Assembly: GCA_043747835.1 (NCBI GenBank)
Contig: JAYTOK010000135.1
Location: 1 to 64,000 of the forward strand
Source: CADEED01 sp043747835
GTDB lineage: Bacteria; Pseudomonadota; Gammaproteobacteria; Steroidobacterales; Steroidobacteraceae
DNA: 64,000 nucleotides
Direction of reading: 5' to 3'
Shown in pieces: positions 34,187 to 44,586 of this stretch. A program made the translations under genes and the position numbers. The notes beneath the pieces are model-generated. The model made no database searches, was not told the DNA's origin, and saw only the letters and a list, made by a program, of their open reading frames with translations. Position 1 is the stretch's first letter. The number at the start of each line of letters is the position of its first letter.

Positions 34187-35497
34187 ATGTCCAACGACAC
34201 AGGTCCCGTCACATGCGACGAGTGCGGCTGCACATCCGAGTGGCGTGCCGCGTTCACGCGCAAGCTGTGTCCCGCCTGCGCCGTTCGCAAAGCCACGCAT
34301 CAAGAGAGATGGATTCTGTTCGGCATCGTCGGGGGCGCGCTGGTATGCGGTTTTGCAATCGCGCGAGGTGCGACGAGCGCCGCGTTCCTGCTGGCGTTCT
34401 CATGGGTAGTGTTCGTCGCGTCGCAGCCGCTGCTCGTCGTGCTCCACGAGCTCGGACACGCGATTGCGGCGTGGCTCGTCAAGGTCCGGGTCTACGCGAT
34501 CGTGATCGGTCGCGAGCGGTGGTGGTTCGACCGCGACATCGCAGGCGTCCGCGTGAGAATCGGTGGCCTCATGATGGGTGGCGCCGTCTGCCACGAGCCC
34601 AGCGAGGGCCCGCATTCCAGGCTGCGCAGCATTCTGATCACGGCGGGCGGACCCCTGATGAACTTGCTCGTCGCCGGAATTGCGTTTGCCTGGGCCGCCG
34701 CGTTGCCAGCGTCGTTGGAACAATCTCTTGCGCGATTCGCGCTGCTGATGGTTGGCGTGGCGAGCGTCGCGCAAGGCATCGCAAACCTCTGGCCGCGCCC
34801 GGTTGAAGTCATGGGAAGGCAGACTTCGAACGACGGCGCCCGCATCGTGGCGTTGCTCTCGGGTCATGCTGATGACGCGGACAAATTGCGCGGTGGTGGT
34901 CACTATCTGCGCGCGCAGTTCGCGTTCTTCGACCGTCGACTCGACGATGCGCGACGCGAGGTCACGCGGGCGCTCGATCTTCTCGTCGACACAATGCCGC
35001 GCGATGCCTGCACCGTTCTGTGGGCTGCGATCGCTTGCGAAATCGGCGACGCGCGCGGCGCGGTCGCGGCGCTGCGGCCGCTGCACGGCGATGCTGCGAA
35101 AGATCCCGTCGTGAGAGTCGACATCGCCAACAATCTCGCGTGGGGTCTGTTTCTGCTGGACGAGCCGGATGGATTCGAGGAAGGGCTCGCAGCCATCGCC
35201 GACGCACGCCGGATCGCCCCATGGGAGCGCGCCTGCCTGTCGACACAGGCCTGTCTCATGGCGGCATCCGCTACGACAGGGAATGGTCGCGCGACGGACG
35301 CGCTTCAGCTCATCGACCCGTTTCGGTCGCCGCCGCGCAACGCATCCGAAGCCGCGGCCCTGTGCGTCGCTCGCGGTCTCGTTACGGCATTCCAGGGCGA
35401 CGTGTCGGCGGCACGAGCGGAGTACGAGCGGGCACGCGCGCTCGTCGTCGATTCCCCGATACTTCGACTACTCGAACGTCGGCTCGCAAGTCACTGA
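34187..35497 (+). CDS. M50-type membrane metalloprotease with zinc ribbon and helical-repeat tail
   Basis: 436 residues. N-terminal zinc-ribbon-like CxxCxC (10-15) and CxxC (28-31); a TM helix ~42-60; then LLVVLHELGHAIAAW with HELGH at 87-91 on a TM helix, a GGPLMN motif and NLWPRP as the likely third-ligand region of site-2 proteases. The last ~210 residues are soluble, alpha-helical and TPR-like. Not RseP (no PDZ). Neither substrate nor family name is recognised. Nineteen bases after the DUF3034 gene, possibly co-transcribed; little ribosome site. Confidence 0.7.
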   Translation: MSNDTGPVTCDECGCTSEWRAAFTRKLCPACAVRKATHQERWILFGIVGGALVCGFAIARGATSAAFLLAFSWVVFVASQPLLVVLHELGHAIAAWLVKVRVYAIVIGRERWWFDRDIAGVRVRIGGLMMGGAVCHEPSEGPHSRLRSILITAGGPLMNLLVAGIAFAWAAALPASLEQSLARFALLMVGVASVAQGIANLWPRPVEVMGRQTSNDGARIVALLSGHADDADKLRGGGHYLRAQFAFFDRRLDDARREVTRALDLLVDTMPRDACTVLWAAIACEIGDARGAVAALRPLHGDAAKDPVVRVDIANNLAWGLFLLDEPDGFEEGLAAIADARRIAPWERACLSTQACLMAASATTGNGRATDALQLIDPFRSPPRNASEAAALCVARGLVTAFQGDVSAARAEYERARALVVDSPILRLLERRLASH

Positions 35498-35548
35498 TAA
35501 AATTTGCAAGCGCGTTTCGATGCGCGTTCGTGTGTAAACTCGCGCGCC

Positions 35549-38500
35549 ATGTCGAGCGGCAAATCTGGTGGATTCGTGCACTTGCGGGTGCACACGGAGT
35601 TCTCGCTCCAGGACAGCGTTGTCCGGATCCCTGAGCTCGTCGAACGCACCGCCGCGCTCGGAATGCCCGCCGTCGCGGTCACCGACCAGAACAATCTCTT
35701 CGCGATGGTCAAGTTCTATCGCGAGGCGCTCAAGCTCGGCGTGAAGCCCATCATCGGCGTGGACGTCCTGTTGAAGTCGCGCGCCGCGCCCACGCGGCTC
35801 ACCTTGCTCTGCAAGGATCCGGCCGGATATCAGAACGTCACGAATCTCGTCACGCGCGCGTATCTGGAAGGGCAGGAAAAGGGAGTGCCGCTGCTCGCGC
35901 GCGAATGGCTAGATCCGAAAACGACCGCCGGCCTGATCGCGCTGTCGGGCGCGCACGAGGGCGATGTCGGCCGCGCGCTCGGCAATGGCAAGGACGCGGA
36001 CGCGCTCGGCATCGCCCGCGAATGGCAAAGCCTCTTCGGTGACCGGTACTACCTCGAGCTGCAACGACTCGGCCGGCCCGACGACGAATCGTTCATCGCA
36101 AAAACAGTCGGCTTGAGCCAGCAGACCGGCATTCCGGTCGTCGCGACCAACGATGTGCGTTTCCTCGCCGCCAGCGATTTCGAATCCCACGAGGCGCGTG
36201 TCTGCATCGCCGACGGCGCCCAGCTCGCGGATCCCGCGCGCGTGCGGCGCTACACCGAGGCGCAGTACCTGCGGACTCCCGAAGAGATGGCCGCGCTCTT
36301 TGCCGACATTCCGGAAGCGCTGCAAAACTCCGTCGAGATCGCGCGCCGTTGCTCGCTGCCGCTCAAGCTCGGCGAATCGCGGCTGCCCAACTATCCACTG
36401 CCCGACGGCGTGACCGTCGAGGCCTTCATCGGCGCAGAGTCGCGACAGGGCTTTGCGTTGCGCGAGAAGGCCTTCGACGATTCGCAGCGTGCGCGCCTCG
36501 GCGAATACCGCGCACGTCTCGATCGCGAGCTCGACGTCATCGTCAAGATGGGCTTCGCGGGCTACTTCCTGATCGTCGCGGATTTCATCCGCTGGGCGCG
36601 TGGCAACGGCGTGCCCGTCGGTCCCGGCCGCGGATCCGGCGCGGGATCGCTGGTCGCGTTCAGCCTCGGGATCACGGACATCGATCCGCTGAAATACGAC
36701 CTGCTGTTCGAGCGATTCTTGAATCCCGAACGCGTCTCGATGCCCGACTTCGACATCGACTTCTGCATGGACGGCCGCGACCGCGTCATCGAGTACGTCT
36801 CGCAGAAGTACGGCCGCGAGCGCGTCTCTCAAATCATCACCTACGGTACGATGGCCGCGAAAGCCGTCGTGCGCGACGTCGGTCGCGTGCTCGGCATGGG
36901 CTACGGCTACGTCGACAAGATCGCGAAGCTGATTCCCTTCGAGCTCGGCATCACGCTCGACGACGCGATCGAAAAAGAGCCCGAGCTCAAGCGGCTCTAC
37001 AAGGACGACGAGGAGATCAAGAACCTCATCGACCTCGCACGGTCGCTCGAAGGCCTGACGCGCAACGCCGGCATGCACGCGGGTGGCGTCGTGATCGCGC
37101 CTTCGAGACTGACTGAATTCGCGCCGCTGTACGCCGACGACAAGGGCGGCAACGTCGTCACGCAGTTCGACAAGGACGACGTCGAAGCCGCGGGCCTGGT
37201 GAAGTTCGACTTCCTGGGACTGCGCACGCTGACCGTCATCGATCGAGCGGTGAAGCTGATCAATGTGCTGCGCGAACAGAAGGGCGAAGCGGCGCTCGAC
37301 ATATCGCAACTGCCGATGAGCGATGCCGACACCTTCAAGCTCATGCAGGAGGCACGCACCACCGCGGTGTTCCAGCTGGAATCCCGCGGCATGAAGGACT
37401 TGATCCGGCGTCTGAAGCCCGACACCTTCGAAGACATCGTCGCGTTGGTGGCGCTGTTCCGCCCGGGTCCGCTCGAGTCGGGCATGGTCGGCGACTTCAT
37501 CGATCGCAAGCACTCCAAAGACAATCCTGATGCACCGGCGGTCGACTATCTGCATCCGTTGCTGCAACCCGCGCTCGCGCCCACCTATGGCGTCATCCTG
37601 TATCAGGAACAGGTGATGCAGATCGCGCAGGTGCTATCCGGTTACACCCTGGGTGGCGCCGACATGCTCCGCCGCGCGATGGGCAAGAAGAAGCCCGAGG
37701 AGATGGCGAAGCAGCGATCGATCTTCGTGGACGGCGCCGTCAAGAACAATGTGCCCGAGGGTCAAGCCGCGCACATCTTCGATCTCATGGAGAAGTTCGC
37801 GGGCTACGGCTTCAACAAGTCGCACTCCGCCGCGTACGCGCTGCTCTCGTACCAAACAGGTTGGCTCAAGGCGCACGAACCCGCGGCATACATGGCCGCG
37901 GTGCTGTCCGCCGACATGGACCACACCGACAAGGTCGTGGGACTGCTCTACGCCTGCCGCACGGAAACCGGGCTCAAAATCCTGCCACCGCACGTGAACC
38001 TGTCCGCGTACGCATTCGCCGTCGTGGACGACAAGACCATCCGCTACGGACTCGGCGCGATCAAGGGCGTGGGCGAGGGCGCGGTCGAGGCGCTCGTCAA
38101 CGAACGCCGCGCGAATGGCGACTTCTCGAGTCTCGAGGATCTGTGCCGCCGGCTCGATCTTTCCAAGATCAACCGCCGCGTGCTCGAAGCGCTGATCAAG
38201 TCCGGTAGTTTGGATGGCCTCGCCGCCAATCGCGCGACGCTCATGCATCGGCTCGACGGCGCGCTCGCGCTCGGCGAGCAGAACACGAAGGCGAACGAAA
38301 CCGGGCAGCACGACATCTTCGGGCTCGCGGCCTCGCATGCGCCGGATGCCGTGCGCGTGAAAGCGCCCGATCAGCCGGAGTGGACGGACAGCGTGCGTCT
38401 GCGCGGCGAGCGCGAGACGCTGGGCCGCGCGATTTCCGGTCATCCCATCGATCGCTTCGTGAACGACCTGCCGCGTTTCATCACCGGCCGCATCGTCGAC

Positions 38501-39085
38501 TATCTCGAGCAGGACCGACCGCAGGCGCAAGGTGAGGGCGGCGGTCGCGCGTTCTGGGGCGGCAAGGTCGTCGCGATCGCGGGCGTGGTCGAGGAACTGC
38601 GCAAGCGCGGTCCGCGCACCTCCGTCTATCTCGACGATGACTCCGGCCGCATCGAAGTGGGATTCTTCGACGAGCAGTACCAGCAGTTCCGCGAAATTCT
38701 CGTCAAGGACGCGTTGCTGCTCATCGAAGGCAAATTGCGCTTCGACGAATTCGCCAACACCTGGACACTGCGCGCGAGCAAGGTCAGCGAGCTGGAACGC
38801 CTGCGCGAGCGCGAGGCGCGGCGCATCGTGCTCAAGCTCAAGGACGTCGACTCGCGCCTGCTCACGAACCTGCAGACCGTCCTCACTCCCTTCAAGGGCG
38901 GCAGCTGCCACGTCGCCGTGCAGTACCACGGCGCGGGCGCGCGCGGCACGTTCTCGTTCGGCGCGGAATGGAAAGTCCGTCCCGCACCCGCGCTGCTCGA
39001 AGAGCTCGAGAAACTCCTCGGCCGCGGCCGGATCGCCGTGCTCTACAGCCCACCACCGCAAGCCTCCGACTCCGCGTACGGGTAA
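35549..39085 (+). CDS. dnaE: DNA polymerase III alpha subunit
   Basis: Replicative polymerase. 1178 residues: PHP domain (FVHLRVHTEFSLQDS), palm with catalytic aspartates in MPDFDIDFCMDGRDRVI and GPGRGSGAGSLVAF, fingers, tandem HhH, OB fold (VVAIAGVVEEL) and C-terminal tau-binding region. The ATG at 35549 starts at the family N-terminus; there is no Shine-Dalgarno, but TAAACT lies 8 bases upstream, so the transcript may be almost leaderless. Confidence 0.97.
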   Translation: MSSGKSGGFVHLRVHTEFSLQDSVVRIPELVERTAALGMPAVAVTDQNNLFAMVKFYREALKLGVKPIIGVDVLLKSRAAPTRLTLLCKDPAGYQNVTNLVTRAYLEGQEKGVPLLAREWLDPKTTAGLIALSGAHEGDVGRALGNGKDADALGIAREWQSLFGDRYYLELQRLGRPDDESFIAKTVGLSQQTGIPVVATNDVRFLAASDFESHEARVCIADGAQLADPARVRRYTEAQYLRTPEEMAALFADIPEALQNSVEIARRCSLPLKLGESRLPNYPLPDGVTVEAFIGAESRQGFALREKAFDDSQRARLGEYRARLDRELDVIVKMGFAGYFLIVADFIRWARGNGVPVGPGRGSGAGSLVAFSLGITDIDPLKYDLLFERFLNPERVSMPDFDIDFCMDGRDRVIEYVSQKYGRERVSQIITYGTMAAKAVVRDVGRVLGMGYGYVDKIAKLIPFELGITLDDAIEKEPELKRLYKDDEEIKNLIDLARSLEGLTRNAGMHAGGVVIAPSRLTEFAPLYADDKGGNVVTQFDKDDVEAAGLVKFDFLGLRTLTVIDRAVKLINVLREQKGEAALDISQLPMSDADTFKLMQEARTTAVFQLESRGMKDLIRRLKPDTFEDIVALVALFRPGPLESGMVGDFIDRKHSKDNPDAPAVDYLHPLLQPALAPTYGVILYQEQVMQIAQVLSGYTLGGADMLRRAMGKKKPEEMAKQRSIFVDGAVKNNVPEGQAAHIFDLMEKFAGYGFNKSHSAAYALLSYQTGWLKAHEPAAYMAAVLSADMDHTDKVVGLLYACRTETGLKILPPHVNLSAYAFAVVDDKTIRYGLGAIKGVGEGAVEALVNERRANGDFSSLEDLCRRLDLSKINRRVLEALIKSGSLDGLAANRATLMHRLDGALALGEQNTKANETGQHDIFGLAASHAPDAVRVKAPDQPEWTDSVRLRGERETLGRAISGHPIDRFVNDLPRFITGRIVDYLEQDRPQAQGEGGGRAFWGGKVVAIAGVVEELRKRGPRTSVYLDDDSGRIEVGFFDEQYQQFREILVKDALLLIEGKLRFDEFANTWTLRASKVSELERLREREARRIVLKLKDVDSRLLTNLQTVLTPFKGGSCHVAVQYHGAGARGTFSFGAEWKVRPAPALLEELEKLLGRGRIAVLYSPPPQASDSAYG

Positions 39086-39150
39086 CGAACCGCTCCGGTT
39101 CTCCCTACGAATCGAGAGAGCGAGGGGCGATCTTCGTCAGCCGACTTCGG

Positions 39151-39358
39151 GTGCCTCTGCCTGCTCGAGTGTTTGTCCGCGGCCCGAATGGCGAGCGGCG
39201 CGGCCGGGAGCGCGAGCGCGATGCCGGGCCGCGTCTTCGCGGCAACGGCGTCGCGCGAAGCTCCCGGCAAGCGAACGCCAAAAACTTCCGTCTTCGGAAG
39301 TTTTTGAAGCGCGCTCGCCCTGAGGGCCGCGGACAAACACTCGAGCAGGCAGAGGCAC
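39151..39358. repeat. 208-bp element with perfect 35-bp terminal inverted repeats and nested hairpins
   Basis: The 315 bases between dnaE and accA contain no gene. Bases 39151-39185 are exactly complementary to 39324-39358. Inside, GGCGAGCG (39190-39197) pairs with 39312-39319. One branch stacks GCCGGGAGC/GCTCCCGGC (39203-39211 with 39260-39268), an 11-bp helix (39216-39226 with 39246-39256) and GCCGCG-TCTT-CGCGGC (39228-39243). The other is a 12-bp hairpin at 39279-39306. Both branches end in a CG-TCTT-CG cap. Possible readings: MITE/REP-like repeat, or a structured RNA with terminator. Confidence 0.85.
39279..39306. terminator. Symmetric A/T-flanked hairpin terminator between dnaE and accA
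   Basis: CAAAAACTTCCG and CGGAAGTTTTTG form a perfect 12-bp stem around TCTT. Five A at the left and five T at the right make it a good intrinsic terminator on both strands. It forms one branch of the larger inverted-repeat element. Confidence 0.75.
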
Positions 39359-39400
39359 GCGGCGACGCCAACAAACCCCGACCCCTGCTATCCTCTCCCT

Positions 39401-40366
39401 ATGGCAGTGAATTTCCTCGATTTCGAGCAGCCCATCGCCGAACTTGAAGCCAAGATCGAAGAACTGAAACACGTTCCCTCGAACTCGGCCGTCAACATCC
39501 AGGAAGAAATCTCGCGGCTGCAGCAGAAGAGCGAGCAGCTCACGCAGAGCATCTTCGCGAGTCTCTCGCCCTGGCAGATCACCCAGCTCGCGCGGCATCC
39601 GCAGCGTCCGTACACGCTCGACTACGCCGGCCTGATCTTCAAGGATTTCCACGAGCTGCACGGCGATCGAATGTATGGGGACGACCTCGCGATCGTGGGC
39701 GGCCCCGCGCGTCTCGACGACCGCCCCGTGATGCTGATCGGCCACCAGAAGGGCCGCGACACCAAGGAGCGCGTGCGCCGCAACTACGGCATGCCGAAGC
39801 CCGAGGGCTATCGCAAGGCGCTGCGCCTGATGCGGCTCGCCGAACGCTTTCGCATGCCGCTGATCACCTTCATCGACACGCCGGGCGCGTATCCGGGCGT
39901 GGGCTCGGAGGAGCGCGGCCAGTCCGAAGCGATCGCGCGCAATCTGTTCGAGATGAGCGTGATGGGCATTCCCATCATCAGCTGCGTGATCGGCGAGGGC
40001 GGTTCGGGCGGCGCGCTGGCGATCGGCGTTTGCGACCGATTGCTGATGCTGCAGTTCTCCACGTACTCCGTGATCTCGCCCGAGGGTTGCGCGTCGATCC
40101 TCTGGAAGAGCGCGGACAAGAAGGAAGTCGCGGCCGACGCGATGAACCTCACCGCGGATCGGCTCTTCAAACTCAAACTCGTGGATGAAGTGCTGCCCGA
40201 GCCCGTGGGCGGCGCGCACCGCAATCCGCAAGCCGTGGCCGAAACGATCAAAACCGCCTTGATCAAGTATCTCGACGGACTCGAGAATTTCTCGCCGGAG
40301 AAATTGCGCGCGGCGCGCAACACGCGCATCGACGGCTTCGGCGTCTACAGCGAAGTCGCAAATTAG
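39401..40366 (+). CDS. accA: Acetyl-CoA carboxylase carboxyltransferase subunit alpha
   Basis: Half of the carboxyltransferase that makes malonyl-CoA. 321 residues with an N-terminal helical pair (FLDFEQPIAELEAKIEEL), HPQRPYTLDYAG, GHQKGRDTKERVRRNYGMPKPEGYRKA, FIDTPGAYPGVGSEERGQSEAIA and EGGSGGALAIG. No Shine-Dalgarno: TATCCT sits 6 bases before the ATG, consistent with a leaderless transcript. Stop codon lies within a palindromic repeat. Confidence 0.97.
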   Translation: MAVNFLDFEQPIAELEAKIEELKHVPSNSAVNIQEEISRLQQKSEQLTQSIFASLSPWQITQLARHPQRPYTLDYAGLIFKDFHELHGDRMYGDDLAIVGGPARLDDRPVMLIGHQKGRDTKERVRRNYGMPKPEGYRKALRLMRLAERFRMPLITFIDTPGAYPGVGSEERGQSEAIARNLFEMSVMGIPIISCVIGEGGSGGALAIGVCDRLLMLQFSTYSVISPEGCASILWKSADKKEVAADAMNLTADRLFKLKLVDEVLPEPVGGAHRNPQAVAETIKTALIKYLDGLENFSPEKLRAARNTRIDGFGVYSEVAN

Positions 40367-40383
40367 GGTCAGACCCTGATTTT
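40360..40383. repeat. GGGTC-A-GACCC palindrome, copy 1 (accA/tilS junction)
   Basis: AGGGTC and GACCCT surround one A; extended arms AAATTAGGGTC and GACCCTGATTT pair with a single mismatch. It contains the accA TAG and ends 2 bases before the tilS ATG. A close relative occurs at the tilS/pyrG junction. Confidence 0.7.
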
Positions 40384-40385
40384 CC

Positions 40386-41723
40386 ATGAACGTCGTCGAA
40401 ACCTTGCTTCGGCTGACGGGCAAACGTCCTCACGTCCTCGTCGCGTTCAGCGGCGGCATCGACTCCACGGTGCTCGCACATGCGCTCGTCAGTCAGCGCC
40501 GCAAATTCGCGAGCCTGCGCCTCGCGCATGTCGATCACGGCCTGCAGGCCGCGAGCGGTGAATGGAGCCGTCATTGCGCGCGACAGGCGCGCGCGTGGCG
40601 CGTTCCATTCGTGAGTCTGAATGCCAACATCCAGCGCAAACGCGGCGAATCGCCCGAAGCCGCGGCTCGCGACGCGCGCTATGCCTTGCTTGCCTCGGCC
40701 ATGCGGCCGGGCGAAGTGCTCGTGACCGGGCAGCACGAAGACGATCAGGCGGAGACCTTGTTACTGCAGTTGTTCCGTGGCGCTGGCGTCGCCGGTCTTG
40801 CCGCGATGCCAGGACGGGCGCCGTTCGGTCAGGGTCTGGTGGTGCGGCCGCTGCTCGGCACGCCTCGTGCCGAATTGGAGGAATACGCGCGCGTCAACCA
40901 ACTGTCGTGGGTCGAAGATCCGACGAACGTCGAGACAAAATTCGCGCGCAATTACCTGCGTACCAAAGTGATGCCGCTGATTCGCGAGCAGTGGCCGGGT
41001 GCGGTGACTTCGATCTCGCGCAGCGCGCAGCACATGGCGGAGGCAGACCGGCTGCTGGGTGAGCTCGCGCACCGCGACCTCGCGAAGGCCGTCGACGGGG
41101 ACGGGCTGCGCGTCACGGCACTGCGCGCGTTGCCGCGGGCGCGGCGCCACAACGCGTTGCGCGCCTGGATCGCGGGCTTCGGACTCGAAGCGCCTTCCAC
41201 CGCGCAGGCCATCGAGATCGGGGGCCGGGTTTTGACGGCACGTCCGGATTCGCAGCCGGAATTCGAATGGAACGGATCGATCATCCGGCGTCGCGCGGGC
41301 CGCTTGGCTCTGGCGGTGAAGTCCGCGGATCGCGTCGAGTCCTCCATCGAATTGATTTCGAAATCATGGCACTGGACACGCGACCGCCAGTGCGTTCTGA
41401 ACCGTGCGGGCGACACGCTCGCGCTCATCAATGATGCCGCGGGGCCGATCGATCTCGATGCGCTGCCGAAAATCGTGGAAATTCGCGCGCGCGCCGGTGG
41501 TGAGACGCTGCGTCCGGGACCGCGCGCGCGTACCCAGGCGCTCAAGAAACTGATCCAGTCCGCGAAATTGAGCATGGAAGCGCGCGAACGGCTGCCTCTC
41601 GTATTTTCGGGGAATGGCGCGCAGACGCGTCTGATTTGCGCGGGAGACCGGTGGACCGACGCGTCGGTGATGGCAAATGACAAATCCCTACGTCGCGCGC
41701 GACTCCAATGGTCGCGAAAATAA
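40386..41723 (+). CDS. tilS: tRNA(Ile)-lysidine synthetase
   Basis: Converts the wobble cytidine of tRNA-Ile(CAU) to lysidine so that it reads AUA. 445 residues: PP-loop VAFSGGIDSTVLAHAL near residue 20, HVDHGLQA, TGQHEDDQAETLLLQLFRG, then TilS substrate-binding and C-terminal domains (GGETLRPGPRARTQALKKL). No Shine-Dalgarno; the ATG follows the palindromic repeat by 2 bases. Divergence outside the PP-loop is normal for this family. Confidence 0.95.
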   Translation: MNVVETLLRLTGKRPHVLVAFSGGIDSTVLAHALVSQRRKFASLRLAHVDHGLQAASGEWSRHCARQARAWRVPFVSLNANIQRKRGESPEAAARDARYALLASAMRPGEVLVTGQHEDDQAETLLLQLFRGAGVAGLAAMPGRAPFGQGLVVRPLLGTPRAELEEYARVNQLSWVEDPTNVETKFARNYLRTKVMPLIREQWPGAVTSISRSAQHMAEADRLLGELAHRDLAKAVDGDGLRVTALRALPRARRHNALRAWIAGFGLEAPSTAQAIEIGGRVLTARPDSQPEFEWNGSIIRRRAGRLALAVKSADRVESSIELISKSWHWTRDRQCVLNRAGDTLALINDAAGPIDLDALPKIVEIRARAGGETLRPGPRARTQALKKLIQSAKLSMEARERLPLVFSGNGAQTRLICAGDRWTDASVMANDKSLRRARLQWSRK

Positions 41724-41744
41724 ATTAGGGCCTGACCCCAATTT
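41722..41744. repeat. GGGNC-type palindrome, copy 2 (tilS/pyrG junction)
   Basis: AAATTAGGG and CCCCAATTT flank CCTGA; the arms pair with one mismatch. As in copy 1, the element begins inside the stop codon of the upstream gene (TAA of tilS) and lies just before the next gene's promoter-like TAACCT. Confidence 0.65.
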
Positions 41745-41804
41745 CATTTTGCGGTAACCTGCCGTCCCGTCGATCGCACCATTCTCACGCGGACGGGCTC
41801 CCAC

Positions 41805-43451
<1,647 letters not shown>

Positions 43452-43472
43452 TCGCAGCGTTTTCGACGGACC

Positions 43473-44459
43473 TTGAAAGATTGGAGTGGTAGTTGGGGAT
43501 GGGGCGCGATCGTGGTCGCCGGCATCGCCTCGTTGATGGCCACAAGTCTCTTCCTGAGTGCGGTGTCGGACGGAGGCTGGGCGGCGCATCTCCGGCAGGT
43601 TGGCACCGCAGCGCTGGTCCTCGCGGCGACATCCGGCTTTCTCGCCGTTCGAATGGTCGCCGAGCGTTCCAGGCTGCGGACGTTGGGTGGCGGCCTGGCC
43701 GCATGCAGCCTGGTGCTCATGCTTCTGTTGATGCTCTGCGTGCTGTTCCGAGACGGAAAGTACGATGCCGACACCGCGGCGGCCTTGGCGGTTGTTGGGA
43801 GCGTCACCGCTACGATGACTATCAGCCTCACCTGGGTTCACCGATCCCGGTTCAAATGGATGGCCTTGGCACCCGTCGATCGCTCCAGCGCTCGCCGGAG
43901 GAGTTTGCTCGAAGCGCAGGCGTTGAATGCACGGATCAGGCACGATCCCGCGGACGCCAATGCGTTGGTCGAACGCAGCAAGCGGCTGCGCCAGCGCGGA
44001 GAGCCTGTGCGCGCGCTGAAGGATCTGGACCAGGCGCTCGAACTCGATCCGAAGAACGCGCATCACTTGCTGTACCTCAGACACCTCGTGCGGCTGGATC
44101 AGAACGATCATGCGCGGGCGCTACAGGACATCCTGGCCGCGATAGAAGTCGATGAGAACCGGCGCGAGGATTACTACGCGGCGGCAGCGCGCGTGTACGT
44201 CAAGCGCGGACGGGTTGACGACATTGCTGCGATGCTGGAGAAGCAAGGGTTACCGGCTTCGCGTGTGTATGCGGTGCAAACCGCCGCGCTCAATGCCGCG
44301 TTGTACGAGATCGACGGCGCGATTGCCGCTGAAGAGTCTGCGATGACCGAGAAGTATTGGGATGGAAGCGGGACACGCATGTACGCGCTTCGTCAGGCGA
44401 GGGCGGACATCTTGGCGAAGTTGAGGGAGCCTCCCGGGATACCGACCCGAATCGGTTGA
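43473..44459 (+). CDS. Membrane protein with TPR-like helical repeats
   Basis: About 328 residues. Four hydrophobic segments in the first ~125 residues, then a soluble helical part with TPR-type repeats (GEPVRALKDLDQALELDPKNAHHL and DHARALQDILAAIEVDENRRED). No enzymatic motif; a protein-interaction or scaffold role is the most that can be said. The start is uncertain: the TTG at 43473 keeps the first TM helix but its ribosome site is weak. Follows pyrG by 21 bp. Confidence 0.6.
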   Translation: MKDWSGSWGWGAIVVAGIASLMATSLFLSAVSDGGWAAHLRQVGTAALVLAATSGFLAVRMVAERSRLRTLGGGLAACSLVLMLLLMLCVLFRDGKYDADTAAALAVVGSVTATMTISLTWVHRSRFKWMALAPVDRSSARRRSLLEAQALNARIRHDPADANALVERSKRLRQRGEPVRALKDLDQALELDPKNAHHLLYLRHLVRLDQNDHARALQDILAAIEVDENRREDYYAAAARVYVKRGRVDDIAAMLEKQGLPASRVYAVQTAALNAALYEIDGAIAAEESAMTEKYWDGSGTRMYALRQARADILAKLREPPGIPTRIG

Positions 44460-44586
44460 TGTCGATTTGCGGTATCGCCGATCGACCAATGAATGCCAAG
44501 AGTCGTAACGCTCCGACTGACTTGGCAGTTCAAAGTCATCAGAGTTCGCGCGCGCGACCATCGCCGCCCGTCATCAGGAGTCCAAC

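Noticed and set aside
35909..37567. 552-codon minus-strand frame opposite dnaE (and another at 37634-39061)
   Set aside because: Shadow frames of a GC-rich essential gene; no ribosome site or recognisable domain.
39105..39374. Short frames within the dnaE-accA gap on both strands
   Set aside because: They translate the inverted repeat itself, giving the same peptide pieces on both strands; no ribosome sites.
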